A stretch of 27,881 nt of DNA from Chara braunii (Eukaryota; Streptophyta; Charophyceae; Charales; Characeae): assembly GCA_003427395.1 (NCBI GenBank), contig BFEA01000178.1:1796959-1824839 (forward strand), given 5' to 3'. Position numbers and translations under genes: made by a program. Shown in pieces: positions 1 to 8,604 of the stretch. Within the stretch, counting starts at the first letter, position 1. Each line of letters opens with the position of its first letter. The notes beneath the pieces were generated by a model. That model ran no database searches, was not told where the DNA came from, and saw only the letters and a list, made by a program, of their open reading frames with translations.

Positions 1-266
1 GTCACAGCCGCTGCTGATGCTGCTCATCCCACTGTTGCTGCAGCTGCTGTGGTTGGAGTTGATGCGTTTGCAGCAACTGCTGCTGCTTATCCCACTGTTG
101 ATGATGCTGCTCGTCCTATCGAGGCGTCGGTCACAGCAGTTGCTAATGCTGCTCATCCCACTGTCGCTGCAGCTGCTGCGGTTGGAGTTGATGCGGTTGC
201 AGCGGCTGTTGGTGCTCCTGCTGGGTCCCGCAACTGGTGTGCCTGCTGTGCCCCAGTCTTCCCTCT

Positions 267-333
267 GATAGTCCGGCGTTGTCAAGGCACCAGACCATCG
301 GATGGTCTGGCGTCGTTGAGGCGCTGGACCATC
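267..333. repeat. Pair of 33-bp palindromes in the array
   Basis: Two imperfect palindromes lie 34 bp apart (267-299 and 301-333). Each has about 12-bp arms of the form GATGGTCYGGCG and CGCCRGACCATC around a short loop. Single copies also occur at 481-513, 733-765 and 1911-1943, and fragments lie at 565-640. Confidence 0.7.
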
Positions 334-1266
334 GACGCATCATGTCGTCGCAGCTGCTGATGCTGATCGCCCCACTGTTGCTGCAGCTGCTGCGGTTGGA
401 CTTGATGCGGTTGCAGCAGCTGCTGGTGCTCCTGCTGGGTCCCACTGCTGGTGCAGCTGCTGTGCCCCGGTCTTCCTTCCGATGGTCCGGCTTCGTCAAG
501 GCGCCAGACCATCCAATGCTCCCGTCGTGAGAGAGATTGCAGGCGGAGGTCACGAAAGGCCCTTTGATAGTCTGGCGCCAGACCTTCAGGTGCTCCGGCG
601 TCGTCAAGGCGCCAGACCATCGGATGGTCCGGCGTCGTCGAGGCTGTTGTCGCTGCTGTTCTCGCTGTTGCTGTCACATCTGAATAAGGGTTCGAGTGCA
701 TGGCACAACTGCTGTGCCTCAGTCTTCCCTCCGATGGTCCGGCGTCGTCAAGGCGCCAGACCATCCGTTGGTCACAGCAGCTGCTGATGCTGCTCATCCC
801 ACTGTTGTTGCAGCTGCTGCGGTCGGAGTTGCTGTGGTCGCAGCAGCTGCTGGTGCTCATCCCACTGTTGTTGATGCTGCTCATCCTAACGAGGCATCGG
901 CCACAGCAGCTGCTGATGCTGCTCATCCCATTGTTGCTGCAGCTGCTGCAGCTGGAGTTGATGCGTTTGCAGCAGCTGCTGGTGCTCCTGCTGGGTCCCG
1001 CTGCTGGTGCGGCTATTGTGCCCCAGTCTTCCTATCGAGGCGGTCGGAGTTGCTGCGTTGCAGTTGCTGGTGCTACTGCTGCTCATCCCATTGTTGCTGA
1101 TGCTGCTCATCCCACTGTTGCTGCAGTTGCTGGTGCTACTGCAGCTGCTGGTCGGATGAGCTGCAGTTGCTGGTGCTACTGCTGCTCATCCCACTGTTGC
1201 TGCAGCTGCTGGTGCTCCTGCTGGGTCCCGCTGCCGGTGCAGCTGCTGTGCCCCGGTCTCCCCTCC

Positions 1267-1333
1267 GATGGTCCGGCGTCGTCGAGGCGCCAGACCATCG
1301 GATGGTCCAGCGTCGTTGAGGCGCCGGACCATC
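1267..1333. repeat. Second tandem pair of 33-bp palindromes
   Basis: This has the same arms and the same 34-bp spacing as the pair at 267-333 (copies at 1267-1299 and 1301-1333). Preserved hairpin pairing in separate copies with different substitutions suggests that the pair is the duplicating unit. Confidence 0.7.
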
Positions 1334-1674
1334 GAGGCGTCGGTCACAGCAGCTGCTGCTGCTGCTCATCCCAGTGTGGCTGCAACTGCTGCGGTCGGAC
1401 TTGCTGCGGCTGCATCAACTGTTGATGCTGCTCATCCCATTGTTGCTGCAGCTGCTGCGGTCGGAGTTGCTGCGGTTGCAGCAGCTGCTGGTGCTCATCC
1501 CACTGTTGTTGACGCTGCTCATCCTATCGAGGCCTCGGTCGCAGTTGATGCTGATGCGGCCCATCTCACTGTTGCTGCAGCTGCTGCGGTTGGACTTGAT
1601 GTGGTTGCAGCAGGTGCTCGTGATCCTGCTGGGTCCCACTGCTGGTGCAGCTGCTGTGCCCCAGTCTTCCCTCC

Positions 1675-1741
1675 GATGGTCCGACGTCGTTAGGGCGCCA
1701 GACCATCGTGTGATCTGGCGTCGTCGAGGCGCCGGACCATC
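1675..1741. repeat. Third tandem pair of palindromes, diverged
   Basis: The first member at 1675-1707 keeps GATGGTCC and CCAGACCATC ends. The second (about 1711-1741) begins with a diverged arm (gtgtgatctggcg) and ends in GCGCCGGACCATC. Confidence 0.6.
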
Positions 1742-2057
1742 GAGGCGTCGGTCACAGCAGCTGCTGGTGCTGCTCAGCCCACTGTTGTTGTGGCGTCTAA
1801 GTGGGGGTTGGAGTAGATGCTGTGGTTGGATTTGCTGCGGTTGCAGCAGCTGCTGGTGCTCCTGCTGGGTCCCTCTACTGGTGCATCTGATGTGCCCCTG
1901 CCTTTCCTCCGATGGTCCGGCGTCGTCAAGGCGCCACACCATCGGATGTTCCCGCACTGCTGACTATCGTCGGCTTGCTGTTGTCACCGGCTCTGGACGC
2001 CTTCCACCACCCCTTCTTCTTAACCTTTGTTTGTTCCGTGCGTTACGTCGGTGTCGG

Positions 2058-2999
2058 ATGCGGTGTTATGCAGCTGCGTGCTCCTCGGGGGTCTCTACGC
2101 CGAAGGTTGTCGGAAGGGCGGTCACGTTCCAAGAGAAGTACTGGGCAATCGATTGGCACCTCGGTATGAAAGTCCCTTGTTGCGGGCCAGTTGTTTTTTT
2201 GCGGGATCAGAGCGGCGGTTACTACCCATGCGGGGGCATCAAGACTTACTCGTTTGATAAGAACATGCCTGACGAGGAGTACATGAGATTCCATCTCACG
2301 ACGTGTTTTGACATCGACGGCCACGAGGTGCCTGACAATTACAAGCTCGTGTCTCTCCACGTCGAGAAGTTCCAACGTTACGGCATCCGCGCTGCATCAA
2401 TGTCTCCGTTCGACAAGTCGAAGAAGAAGGATGCGTCGCAGATGGTGATGCTAAGGCCGTTCGAGTTTCTCAAACGCGTTAATTGCTATAAGGTGTCGAA
2501 CTATATCGTGACGATTGACAACAACCTGCAGTTGTCAAATCCCTTCGTGCCCTTCGACTGTGATCTTGGAGACTTCGCAGACATGGTGCGACGTCACAAG
2601 CTGCAGGCGATGGGCCAAGCCATTTTGCGAACTACCGTCTCTGTGAGCTCGCCAAAGGCGGTGGGCAAGAGTTGTGGGGAGCCGAAAACATCCGCCTGTA
2701 TGAGCAAAAGTGCGGCCGCATCGACACAGGCAAAGAGCGTGCGCAAATCAGCTTCTCTGCTCCAGCCGAAGGGTGTGTCTGCGCCNCAGGCACCATCACA
2801 TGCAGAATATGCGGCATGCGTTTCTTTGACTCCGCCTGGTGGGGCCACTAACCATGAGGATGACGACGAAAACGTAGAGGAGGACTCGCGCTTCTTCAAC
2901 TCAGACGGTGGGCGGTGGCCCGATGGCAATGATGCGAAAGACACGGAAGGGGACAAGACGAACAATGGTTCCGCGACGGTGCACACGATGAAGAGGGAA
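2058..2999 (+). pseudogene. Unrecognised N-terminal domain of the ParB/methylase-like unit
   Basis: The frame is open from an ATG at 2058, and coding-like composition starts near 2098 (GRAVTFQEKYWAIDWHLGMK). A globular-looking stretch of about 200 residues, rich in aromatic and Cys residues (CCGPVVFLRDQSGGYYPCGG, CFDIDGHEVPDNYKLVSLHV), is followed from about 2640 by a Ser/Ala/Lys-rich linker and an Asp/Glu patch (NHEDDDENVEEDSRF). I do not recognise a family. The frame is open further upstream but runs there into the repeat array, so 2058 is the earliest defensible start. Near 2985 the acidic reading continues only in another frame, so an indel separates this part from the next. An ambiguous base (2786) falls in the linker. 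It is the first piece of a co-linear series running to about 7916. Confidence 0.55.
2786..2786. other. Ambiguous base (N)
   Basis: A single n sits in gcgccncaggc. It lies inside an otherwise open frame and makes one codon uncertain. It is an assembly or base-calling limit. Confidence 0.99.
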
Positions 3000-3601
3000 G
3001 CTTGGAAAATGGCTTCGCCGAAGGCGATGGTAGTGAAGGCCAAGAGGATCATGGTGATGAAGGCGATGGGAGTGAAGAAGAAGAAAATGAGGATGCAAGT
3101 GACGAGGACGCCGCAGAACGGGAAGACAGCTACAAAGGGGGGAGCGAAGGAGATGAGGGTGGGGCGGACGACGACGGCGACGGGAATAGAGGGTCGCAAA
3201 AAAGGCGGGAATAGTCTTTCCGTGCCACAAGTCATGACGGTCCGGCAGAAGATGACGATGTGTTGCATAGCACACAGAGGTCTGTGTGCATGCGCAAGAG
3301 GAAAATGAGATGTGGGAGAGCAGAGGAAGAGAAGCGGAGACAAGCTAAGCTCATCAGCCTACAGGCCTCGAAGGAGGCTTACAAGAGATTTTTAGAGGCC
3401 CAATCCGCTAAACCAGCAAAGGAAAAGCGTGAACGAACTCCATCTTTCCAAAGACCGAAGAAAAAAGCAAAGGTTGAGGAGACAAAGGAAGTGGCGGACT
3501 CTGGGGACGAAGCGGCAGGGGTCGACCCGAGACATACAGCGTCAAAGCCTGGAGAGTTGACCAACGATATTATCGACACCACGAGATGTTTTCTCCTGTA
3601 A
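2985..3601 (+). pseudogene. Acidic then Lys/Glu-rich linker of the same unit
   Basis: From about 2985 the readable frame shifts and codes an acidic low-complexity tract (EGDGSEGQEDHGDEGDGSEE and onward), interrupted by TAG at 3212-3214. The same frame then continues into a basic/acidic helical-looking stretch (EEEKRRQAKLISLQASKEAY; KRERTPSFQRPKKKAKVEE) and reaches TAA at 3599-3601. PKKKAKVEE resembles a monopartite nuclear localisation signal, which would suit a eukaryotic protein acting on chromatin; that is inference. The ParB-like domain follows in the same frame directly after the TAA. Confidence 0.5.
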
Positions 3602-4409
3602 TACGACGAGGACAGCAATGCGATAGATCGGCCTACCCAAGTGTTCGTTGATGTGGTCAAAATACTGCCCAACCCTTCGAAAGGCGTGCAATACAACCAC
3701 AGGCCGTTGAACGAGATGTTGGTCACCTCCATCAGGGACGCAATGAAACACCCGGAAAAGCAGAAGGAGTGGGACAGAAACACGTGGATTCTTGCTCCTG
3801 TCGTTGAAGTGCAGAAGGATGGCCGGAAGCAGTGGGAACGTGTGAAGCCGGAGGAGTGGGATGATGACAAGGTGGCCTCCTACCATTGGTACGCAGTGGC
3901 CGGCCAACATACAGCGAAGGCAGCAAAGAGGCTGGTCGCTGCGAAATCGTCTGCTGCCCACAAGTGGGGCGTGCATTCTTGGAAGGCGCGGGTTGTATAT
4001 TTTGACGATGACCATTTGGAGGGGTATGCGTACATCTCCACGTTTAACAACACCAGGGAGACACGTGTTATCCCGTCGTCGTTTCGAATGGCTGTGACTG
4101 CTATAAGAGGCATGTGGCAGAGTATGAAAGAGTCAAAAGGTGATTGGCATCAGGCAAAGACGGTGGAAGAACGAACTGCATAGTGTGACCAATATCAGGA
4201 GTTCGTACGGAGAGCTATACGGATGACTCCTGACACATCGCTCTGGAACCAGTCGTTGGCGAAAAGATTTGTGAGGAATTGGTCAAATTTGTTGAGGCCC
4301 TACATGTGTCTTGCGGCAAGCGGCAGAGTTGTGTGGAATCTGATTGAGAAGTTCTTTGACAAATGGGAAAAAGGCGAACTGCCAGGGCAGGACGGCGTGA
4401 GACCAGTGG
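3602..4409 (+). pseudogene. ParB-like (ParB/Srx fold) nuclease-type domain, degenerate
   Basis: After the TAA at 3599 the same frame reads YDEDSNAIDRPTQVFVDVVK, then ILPNPSKG, a Leu-rich helix (LNEMLVTSIRDAM), a strand (WILAPVVEV) and the signature YHWYAVAGQHTAKAAKRL near 3881-3934. The order (V-x-x-I-x-P-N-P; helix; P-V-x-V; then G-Q-H-x-x-A-A before an arginine/lysine-rich helix and the strand WKARVVYF) matches the ParB/sulfiredoxin fold, whose GxxR/GQHR loop binds nucleotide. Here the usual Arg after GQH is Thr. A TAG at 4181-4183 interrupts the frame; it then reads on into a helical segment (SLAKRFVRNWSNLLRPYM) and the repeat WEKGELPGQ, where the adapter artefact begins. ParB domains fused or adjacent to DNA methylases are known from phages and bacteria. 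Bacterial ParB partitioning is not implied. Confidence 0.6.
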
Positions 4410-4480
4410 CTGTCTCTTATACACATCTAGATGTGTATAAGAGACAGTGGGAAAAAGGCGAACTGCCAGGGCAGAACGGC
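4364..4480 (+). repeat. 33-bp direct duplication flanking an adapter
   Basis: tgggaaaaaggcgaactg and the bases after it occur at 4364-4396 and again at 4448-4480, with one mismatch (4391 g against 4475 a). Between them lie 13 further bases and the 38-bp synthetic adapter. The duplication is most simply explained by a mate-pair read end having been assembled next to the genuine copy. Confidence 0.9.
4410..4447. other. Nextera mate-pair junction adapter (assembly artefact)
   Basis: The sequence is the Tn5 mosaic end CTGTCTCTTATACACATCT (4410-4428) followed directly by its reverse complement (4429-4447), a perfect 38-bp palindrome. This is the circularisation junction of Nextera mate-pair libraries. 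Translations through it give the tell-tale peptides SYTHLDVYKRQ and MCIRDS. It is not genomic, and the reading frame across 4364-4480 should not be trusted. Confidence 0.98.
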
Positions 4481-5135
4481 CAGTGGATCAGGAAGGGAAA
4501 GCAGGCGAGGCAGCAGGACCGGGCCCTGCAGCGAAGACGGTGAAAGGCAAAAAAGTGTTGGTGCACTATGTCCAGTCCAGCAAAAGTTCGCCGGGTTTCT
4601 ATGTTGCATCAATGAACCCCCCGCGAGTGCATGGAAGGTGTTCGACGATTTCACATCAAGGGAGAAGGAAATGGCCCTCGAGAAAATACTTGCGGGACAC
4701 GTTGTTGTCAGGAGCGGAAGGGCATTTCTGAAAAAACTGATGAACATGCAAGACCTGTACGTGGAGGTGAGAAGGGAGAGATATATGGTTCGCATGTTTA
4801 ACTATATCCTCTTCAAGATAGAGCAAAGGTCGGAGGAGGAGTGGAATGACAAGTTCTTCATTGGCTACGATACCATAATAAGGCGGTTTGCACCGCGAGG
4901 GTTGACCACGGAGAAATAGGAAGAAACCAAGTACAAGATCGTAGCAGAGAAGACTGTCAATGTCCCAAAACGATTGGGCGGCGTGGATGAGGCGAAACTT
5001 GGAAAAGGGAATGTCGGGGGGCACAAGGTGACGACTGCAATATATATGGAGTGTCCGTACTTCCTCAAGCTTTTCGTGCATGAGATTCTTGGCGCAGTTG
5101 ACCAGTTGAGGGATGAGCTGAGGCGGATCAGCTAA
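4481..5135 (+). pseudogene. Linker/helical region between ParB-like and methylase-like parts
   Basis: Immediately after the adapter the plausible frame reads KTVKGKKVLVHYVQSSKSSP up to about 4620. It then shifts to a second frame with WKVFDDFTSREKEMALEKIL, a helix-rich stretch (FLKKLMNMQDLYVEVRRERY) and FFIGYDTIIRRFAPRG. TAG at 4917-4919 and TAA at 5133-5135 interrupt that second frame, which nevertheless continues unchanged into the methylase motif IV region. No family is recognised. The absence of further shifts between 4620 and 5522 shows that these pieces belong to one original polypeptide. Confidence 0.5.
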
Positions 5136-5522
5136 AATGCTCAGCACATAATGTGGGACAAGCGCAAAGATCACACGACATATCTTCCTGTCTGCATCAC
5201 ACCTATGGACGCACTGCACCCAGCAGAAGATTTGACTCGTGCCGTGAGAAAGCTGAGCTGCCACCTTGCAGTATTGGACTTGGCTCCGTTAAAGAATCTC
5301 AACGCATGGAACGAGCAAAGGTTTCACGAGCTCCGCCAAACGATGACGGTGTTGTGCGGGTCGCATTGGGTGCTAATCATATTCAGCGCATTGAAAGTCG
5401 AGGAAACGCTGTTGAGGAACGTCTTCACGTGGGACGGTGTGAGAGTTCTTCTAGGGCGCTGGCGTTGTTATAGTGAAGCAGCATCATCATGCGCCCAAGT
5501 TGGGAACGGTACCTCCCATTGA
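5136..5522 (+). pseudogene. Methyltransferase-like region, motif IV side
   Basis: The frame continues from the TAA at 5133. Its key segment reads LSCHLAVLDLAPLKNLNAWN followed by EQRFHELRQTMTVLCGSHWV and LIIFSALKVEE. In N4/N6 DNA methylases (PF01555-type) a strand ends in the catalytic (D/N/S)PP(Y/W), followed by a W/F-rich helix and a strand ending in hydrophobic residues. Here the tetrapeptide is D-L-A-P at 5277-5288, so the Asp and last Pro positions remain but the consensus is lost. The motif lies N-terminal to the motif I-like segment at 5768, which is the beta-class order. The frame breaks around 5450-5520. The fold assignment is an inference from the order and spacing of two weak motifs. 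Confidence 0.45.
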
Positions 5523-6289
5523 GAGGGCGTGACTCCATGACCACAGTGCTGCACGATACAAAGAACGACTTCAAAAAGGTCACAGTCGCAAAGCCTCGCG
5601 TGAACACTCTCTTCGACACGCATTACGTGGAGGAGTTATTTGTACGATGTACAAAAGAGGCAATCGGTGTGCGAGGCGATAGCAAACCTGTGTACGGGAT
5701 ATGGGAGAGGGAACCTGCAAAGATGAAAGACTTCTGCACTTGTTTTTCGAAGGAAGGGGAAGGTGTCCTGTTACTGGACAACGTGCAGGCAGGAACAACG
5801 TGGGACTTGCTTCGCTCAGGACGCCATGTCGTCGCATGCGATGGTTCCTCAAACCTGATGGAGTACTCCAGTTTGTTCATCGATCGTCACGTCAACAGTC
5901 CGGATAACAGGTGTCACTTTGAACGACCGAAACCTCAACATCGTGCAGACCGAGACATGTTCCTGAAGCTCAGCAAGAAGAGAGACTCGCTGTGGAGCTA
6001 TCTGTTCTGCAATGCACCCGCAACACCAACAGATGCAGATTATCTGCACCGTAAGGTGATAGCGATCCAGCATATGCAAGGATATCACAACGCCAAACGA
6101 GGTGCAATTGAGATATTGTTGGGGCGATGTGAATACCTATGGTTTGAAAGGAAGCGAGACAAAATTGATGCCAAGGTTTACTGCGAGGTAATGGATGTTG
6201 GGGAGCAGTTCGACATTATGGACAGCGAGGAGGAAACGGAGGATGAGGACATTGACCTGCCATTGTCGGTGCGCATCACGATGCAGTGA
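5489..6289 (+). pseudogene. Methyltransferase-like region, motif I (SAM-binding) side
   Basis: It opens with an ATG at 5489 only because of a shift from the preceding frame; similarity-worthy sequence starts about 5537 (MTTVLHDTKNDFKK). The core is GEGVLLLDNVQAGTTWDLLR followed by SGRHVVACDGSSNLMEYSSL (about 5756-5875). This parallels the C-terminal motif I and II region of N4/N6 methylases: a strand ending in D, a Gly-Thr-Thr loop (usually FxGSGTT, here NVQAGTT), a helix, GR, a strand, and an acidic residue that contacts the SAM ribose (here Asp118 of this frame). The tail is acidic (DSEEETEDEDIDLP). The loss of F-x-G-S argues that the domain is inactive, or has been re-purposed to binding. 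The next frame overlaps the end by a few bases. Confidence 0.5.
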
Positions 6290-7725
6290 GAGAGGAAACG
6301 CCTTCGTTGTCCGCTTTGGGTGGTCAACAAGCAATGAAGGAAGATGTTGGCGGTAATATCGCTCGTACGAGGACCGAAAATGTGATGCGCGGAACAACGC
6401 CGAACACAGGTGCTGAAATGGAAGGCAGCACATCCAAGTGCGGCATGAGGGAAGCAACCCCAGGATTCGTTTCGCTGGTGAGGAGAGTTCGCAATGACAT
6501 AGAAGGAGCAGCGGACGACCAGACTCAAAAGGTTGAGCATGCAGACAAGGAATCAGAGCACGGCCCAGATGGGATGGACATAGAGGATGATCCCCTCTTT
6601 CACATCCCGGACGATGCCCCCAAACAACTTGCACCGGGTGATAACATATCATATGACATGAAGGAGATGAAAGGAGGACCTCACTTTCTAGACATAAAGT
6701 ACAAAGAGTCACATGAACACGAGTGGGGCCATCAGATCGTATGGCATCCAGGTCTTTTCGAGCCTTGTGTGATTAATGGCAGATGGCACATCCGAATGGG
6801 TGGGACATGGGTATTCAGGGAAAGAGTCCTCAGGAGCAGGTTTTATGAAATCGCGAAGGACAACTTGTCTACCCGCGTGAAGCAGGCGAACAAAGATGTG
6901 TCAGACTACAAAATCTCAGAGAAAGTGAACTCATTGTTCGAATTCTTGCGTGAAAATCACCTTCTCGAGTATTGCGTTGCGTTCTACGACAAGAAATCGA
7001 GTCCGTCGTATGGAGCTGTCATATGGTTTGTGGACTACCGTGCAACAGACTGTATGTTCGACACTGACATACTTCTGGGATGCAGTCAAGGCCTTGAGGG
7101 ACACACGGGTGCAAGGAAGAAGATCGGTTCAGCAGCAGCAGGAGGTGGTGGCGAGAGTGTGGCAAACAAGGAAGGGCATACCAGGATGCAAAACACAAAT
7201 GGATATGAGTTCGCAGAGCGGCCATCGAGCACACCGCAACCAACACTTAGACCGCCAGAAGGCATCAGTGCAGTAGGAGCCAGAAGTGAGACAATAGCAA
7301 CAGCAAGCGGGGCAGTTGTTTCACATGTGCATGGCGAAGACGGGAAGGACGAAAAGATTGAAGAGGACCAGGGACAAAAAACATCAGACGAAGAAGGGTC
7401 AAAATTTCAGGCACATGAGGGAGTGAAGGCGGTGGCATGGAATGTCGATTCCCATTCCAAGCAGTCGCATACGACTGTCATCAATACACAGGCGCAAGGC
7501 ACCGACGAAGCCACCAGAGAGCAAAGTGCGCATGAGAAAGAAAGGGGGAAAGGACCAGTGCATATGGAATGCACTGGTCCAGGAACACAAATGGTTTCGG
7601 AGTCAACAATGGCAGAAATGAGAGCTGATTTGGAGGGTGTCAGTGCGGCACAGCACGAAAGGTTCCAAGCACGGCAAACAGAGAAAGGGGGGAGGAAAAT
7701 GAGAAAGAAGAGGAGGGGAACATGA
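6286..7725 (+). CDS. Unrecognised 479-codon reading frame with charged tail
   Basis: This is the longest uninterrupted frame in the unit. It begins at a GTG overlapping the stop of the methylase-like frame, so it is more probably a continuation after a one-base shift than a separate gene; the first in-frame ATG is near 6334. Residues about 120-270 look globular (HEWGHQIVWHPGLFEPCVIN; GRWHIRMGGTWVFRERVLRS; VNSLFEFLRENHLLEYCVAF), with many Trp, His and aromatic residues. The rest is low-complexity, Gln/Lys/Glu-rich and ends in basic KKRRGT. No family recognised. Its stop TGA overlaps the ATG of the next frame (ATGA at 7722), again consistent with a frameshift rather than an operon. It lies between the methylase-like and Ulp1-like genes on the same strand. 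Confidence 0.5.
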   Translation: MREETPSLSALGGQQAMKEDVGGNIARTRTENVMRGTTPNTGAEMEGSTSKCGMREATPGFVSLVRRVRNDIEGAADDQTQKVEHADKESEHGPDGMDIEDDPLFHIPDDAPKQLAPGDNISYDMKEMKGGPHFLDIKYKESHEHEWGHQIVWHPGLFEPCVINGRWHIRMGGTWVFRERVLRSRFYEIAKDNLSTRVKQANKDVSDYKISEKVNSLFEFLRENHLLEYCVAFYDKKSSPSYGAVIWFVDYRATDCMFDTDILLGCSQGLEGHTGARKKIGSAAAGGGGESVANKEGHTRMQNTNGYEFAERPSSTPQPTLRPPEGISAVGARSETIATASGAVVSHVHGEDGKDEKIEEDQGQKTSDEEGSKFQAHEGVKAVAWNVDSHSKQSHTTVINTQAQGTDEATREQSAHEKERGKGPVHMECTGPGTQMVSESTMAEMRADLEGVSAAQHERFQARQTEKGGRKMRKKRRGT

Positions 7726-7916
7726 GTCAGAGTGCGATCAACTTGGTGGACCAGTCTAGTGAGAACGAAGAAACATCTGACAAGGAAGAAGCGAAAGAGT
7801 CGGAAGAGGAGTTTCAAGAAAGAGAGCGTGATGTGAGCGAAGCGTTTGAAAGAATATGCAGTAGAAAAAGAAAAGCAGGCAAGGAAAAAAAGGAATGCAC
7901 AATGCGACGTTAAAAA
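7722..7916 (+). CDS. Short charged coiled-coil-like frame
   Basis: 63 codons from ATG 7722, overlapping the preceding stop by ATGA. It is almost entirely Glu/Lys/Ser/Arg (NEETSDKEEAKESEEEFQER), ending RKRKAGKEKKECTMRR, which has a basic nuclear-signal-like cluster. It is probably the C-terminal continuation of the 6286 frame after an indel, not an independent gene. Confidence 0.4.
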
Positions 7917-7999
7917 ATGGGCAAGGAGAAGGAAGCACATTGCAACGTGCAGTGCATGAGTGTACATGGGTGTCTGCTTGCATTCACAGTCGACGGTAG

Positions 8000-8045
<46 letters not shown>

Positions 8046-8072
8046 TGTGTATGTGTATGTGCGTGTGTGTGT
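8000..8072. repeat. (TG)n microsatellite
   Basis: A pure TG run at 8000-8044 decays into tgatgtgtatgtgtatgtgcgtgtgtgtg. Alternating purine-pyrimidine sequence like this can adopt Z-DNA. Confidence 0.95.
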
Positions 8073-8350
8073 TACATCACCGGTGAGGATGGGATTTTAG
8101 AGTATGAAACGATGAGTGAGAGACATGATTTATATGTCGCTTGTGTCGGTCAAGTACATAGTACATTTTGAGTACGCTTCGAGTTTTTGACATGTAAATG
8201 GAAGCGTGGAATGCACAAGTTATATATACATTGTGTCGATCGAGAAAAAACAGCAGTTTGTCTATCAGATTATGCTATTTCTGTATGGAGAGCGCTCGAC
8301 GAGTTCAAGAATTTCACATTGTTGCTACCTTCGGTGTATGTAAAGATGAA

Positions 8351-8351
<1 letters not shown>

Positions 8352-8417
<66 letters not shown>

Positions 8418-8498
8418 TTTTCTCTCTCTCCCCCAACACACATACATACACACACACACACACAAACAAACACACACACACACACGCACGCACGCACT

Positions 8499-8529
<31 letters not shown>

Positions 8530-8560
8530 GCATGCACGCACGCACGCACACGAACACATA
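8352..8560. repeat. Compound (TC)n / (CA)n / ACGC microsatellite
   Basis: A (TC)n tract (about 8352-8430, broken by ccctttt) passes directly into (AC)n with imperfect acgc/acgcatgc units to about 8550. It produces repetitive ORFs on both strands that are not genes. It separates the charged frames ending at 7916 from the Ulp1-like gene. Confidence 0.95.
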
Positions 8561-8604
8561 ATTGATAATGCAATGACTTCACATGTTAACAACAAGCAAT
8601 CCCA

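Larger units (their letters stand above)
1..1960 (+). repeat. Tandem array coding a 43-aa Ala-rich repeat, with palindromic spacers
   Basis: Units beginning near gtcacagcagctgctgatgc recur at 1, 130, 771, 900, 1343, 1538 and 1751. The pairs 1/130 and 771/900 are exactly 129 bp apart, i.e. 43 codons, so spacing keeps a reading frame. In that frame each unit reads like VTAAADAAHP followed by TVAAAAAVGVDA and then AAxPTVxDAAxPIEAS. Successive blocks lie in different frames (1, then 3, then 2), so the array as a whole is not one open protein. Blocks are separated by spacers rich in a 33-bp palindrome. CAGCAGCTGCTG is itself self-complementary, so long Leu-rich or Ala-rich ORFs appear in several frames. 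The Ala frame is favoured only because unit length is a multiple of three there and residues are conserved. Function unknown: it may be the remains of a low-complexity structural protein gene or a purely non-coding minisatellite. Confidence 0.75.

Noticed and set aside
17-1425. Leu-rich plus-strand and Ser/Gln-rich minus-strand frames in the first 2 kb
   Set aside because: CAGCAGCTGCTG repeats keep several frames open at once; only the Ala frame shows unit-length conservation.
2594-3343. 249-codon minus-strand frame with hydrophobic, membrane-like stretches
   Set aside because: It is the antisense of the acidic Glu/Asp/Lys tract: gaa/gat/aag codons read backwards give Phe, Ile and Leu.
3641-4183. 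Chromosome-partitioning (parABS) system
   Set aside because: There is no ParA and no parS-like sites; the domain is eukaryote-context and better explained by ParB/methylase modules of mobile elements.
4223-4919. Continuous frames running through 4410-4447 as genuine proteins
   Set aside because: They are translated through the mate-pair adapter (SYTHLDVYKRQ / MCIRDS).
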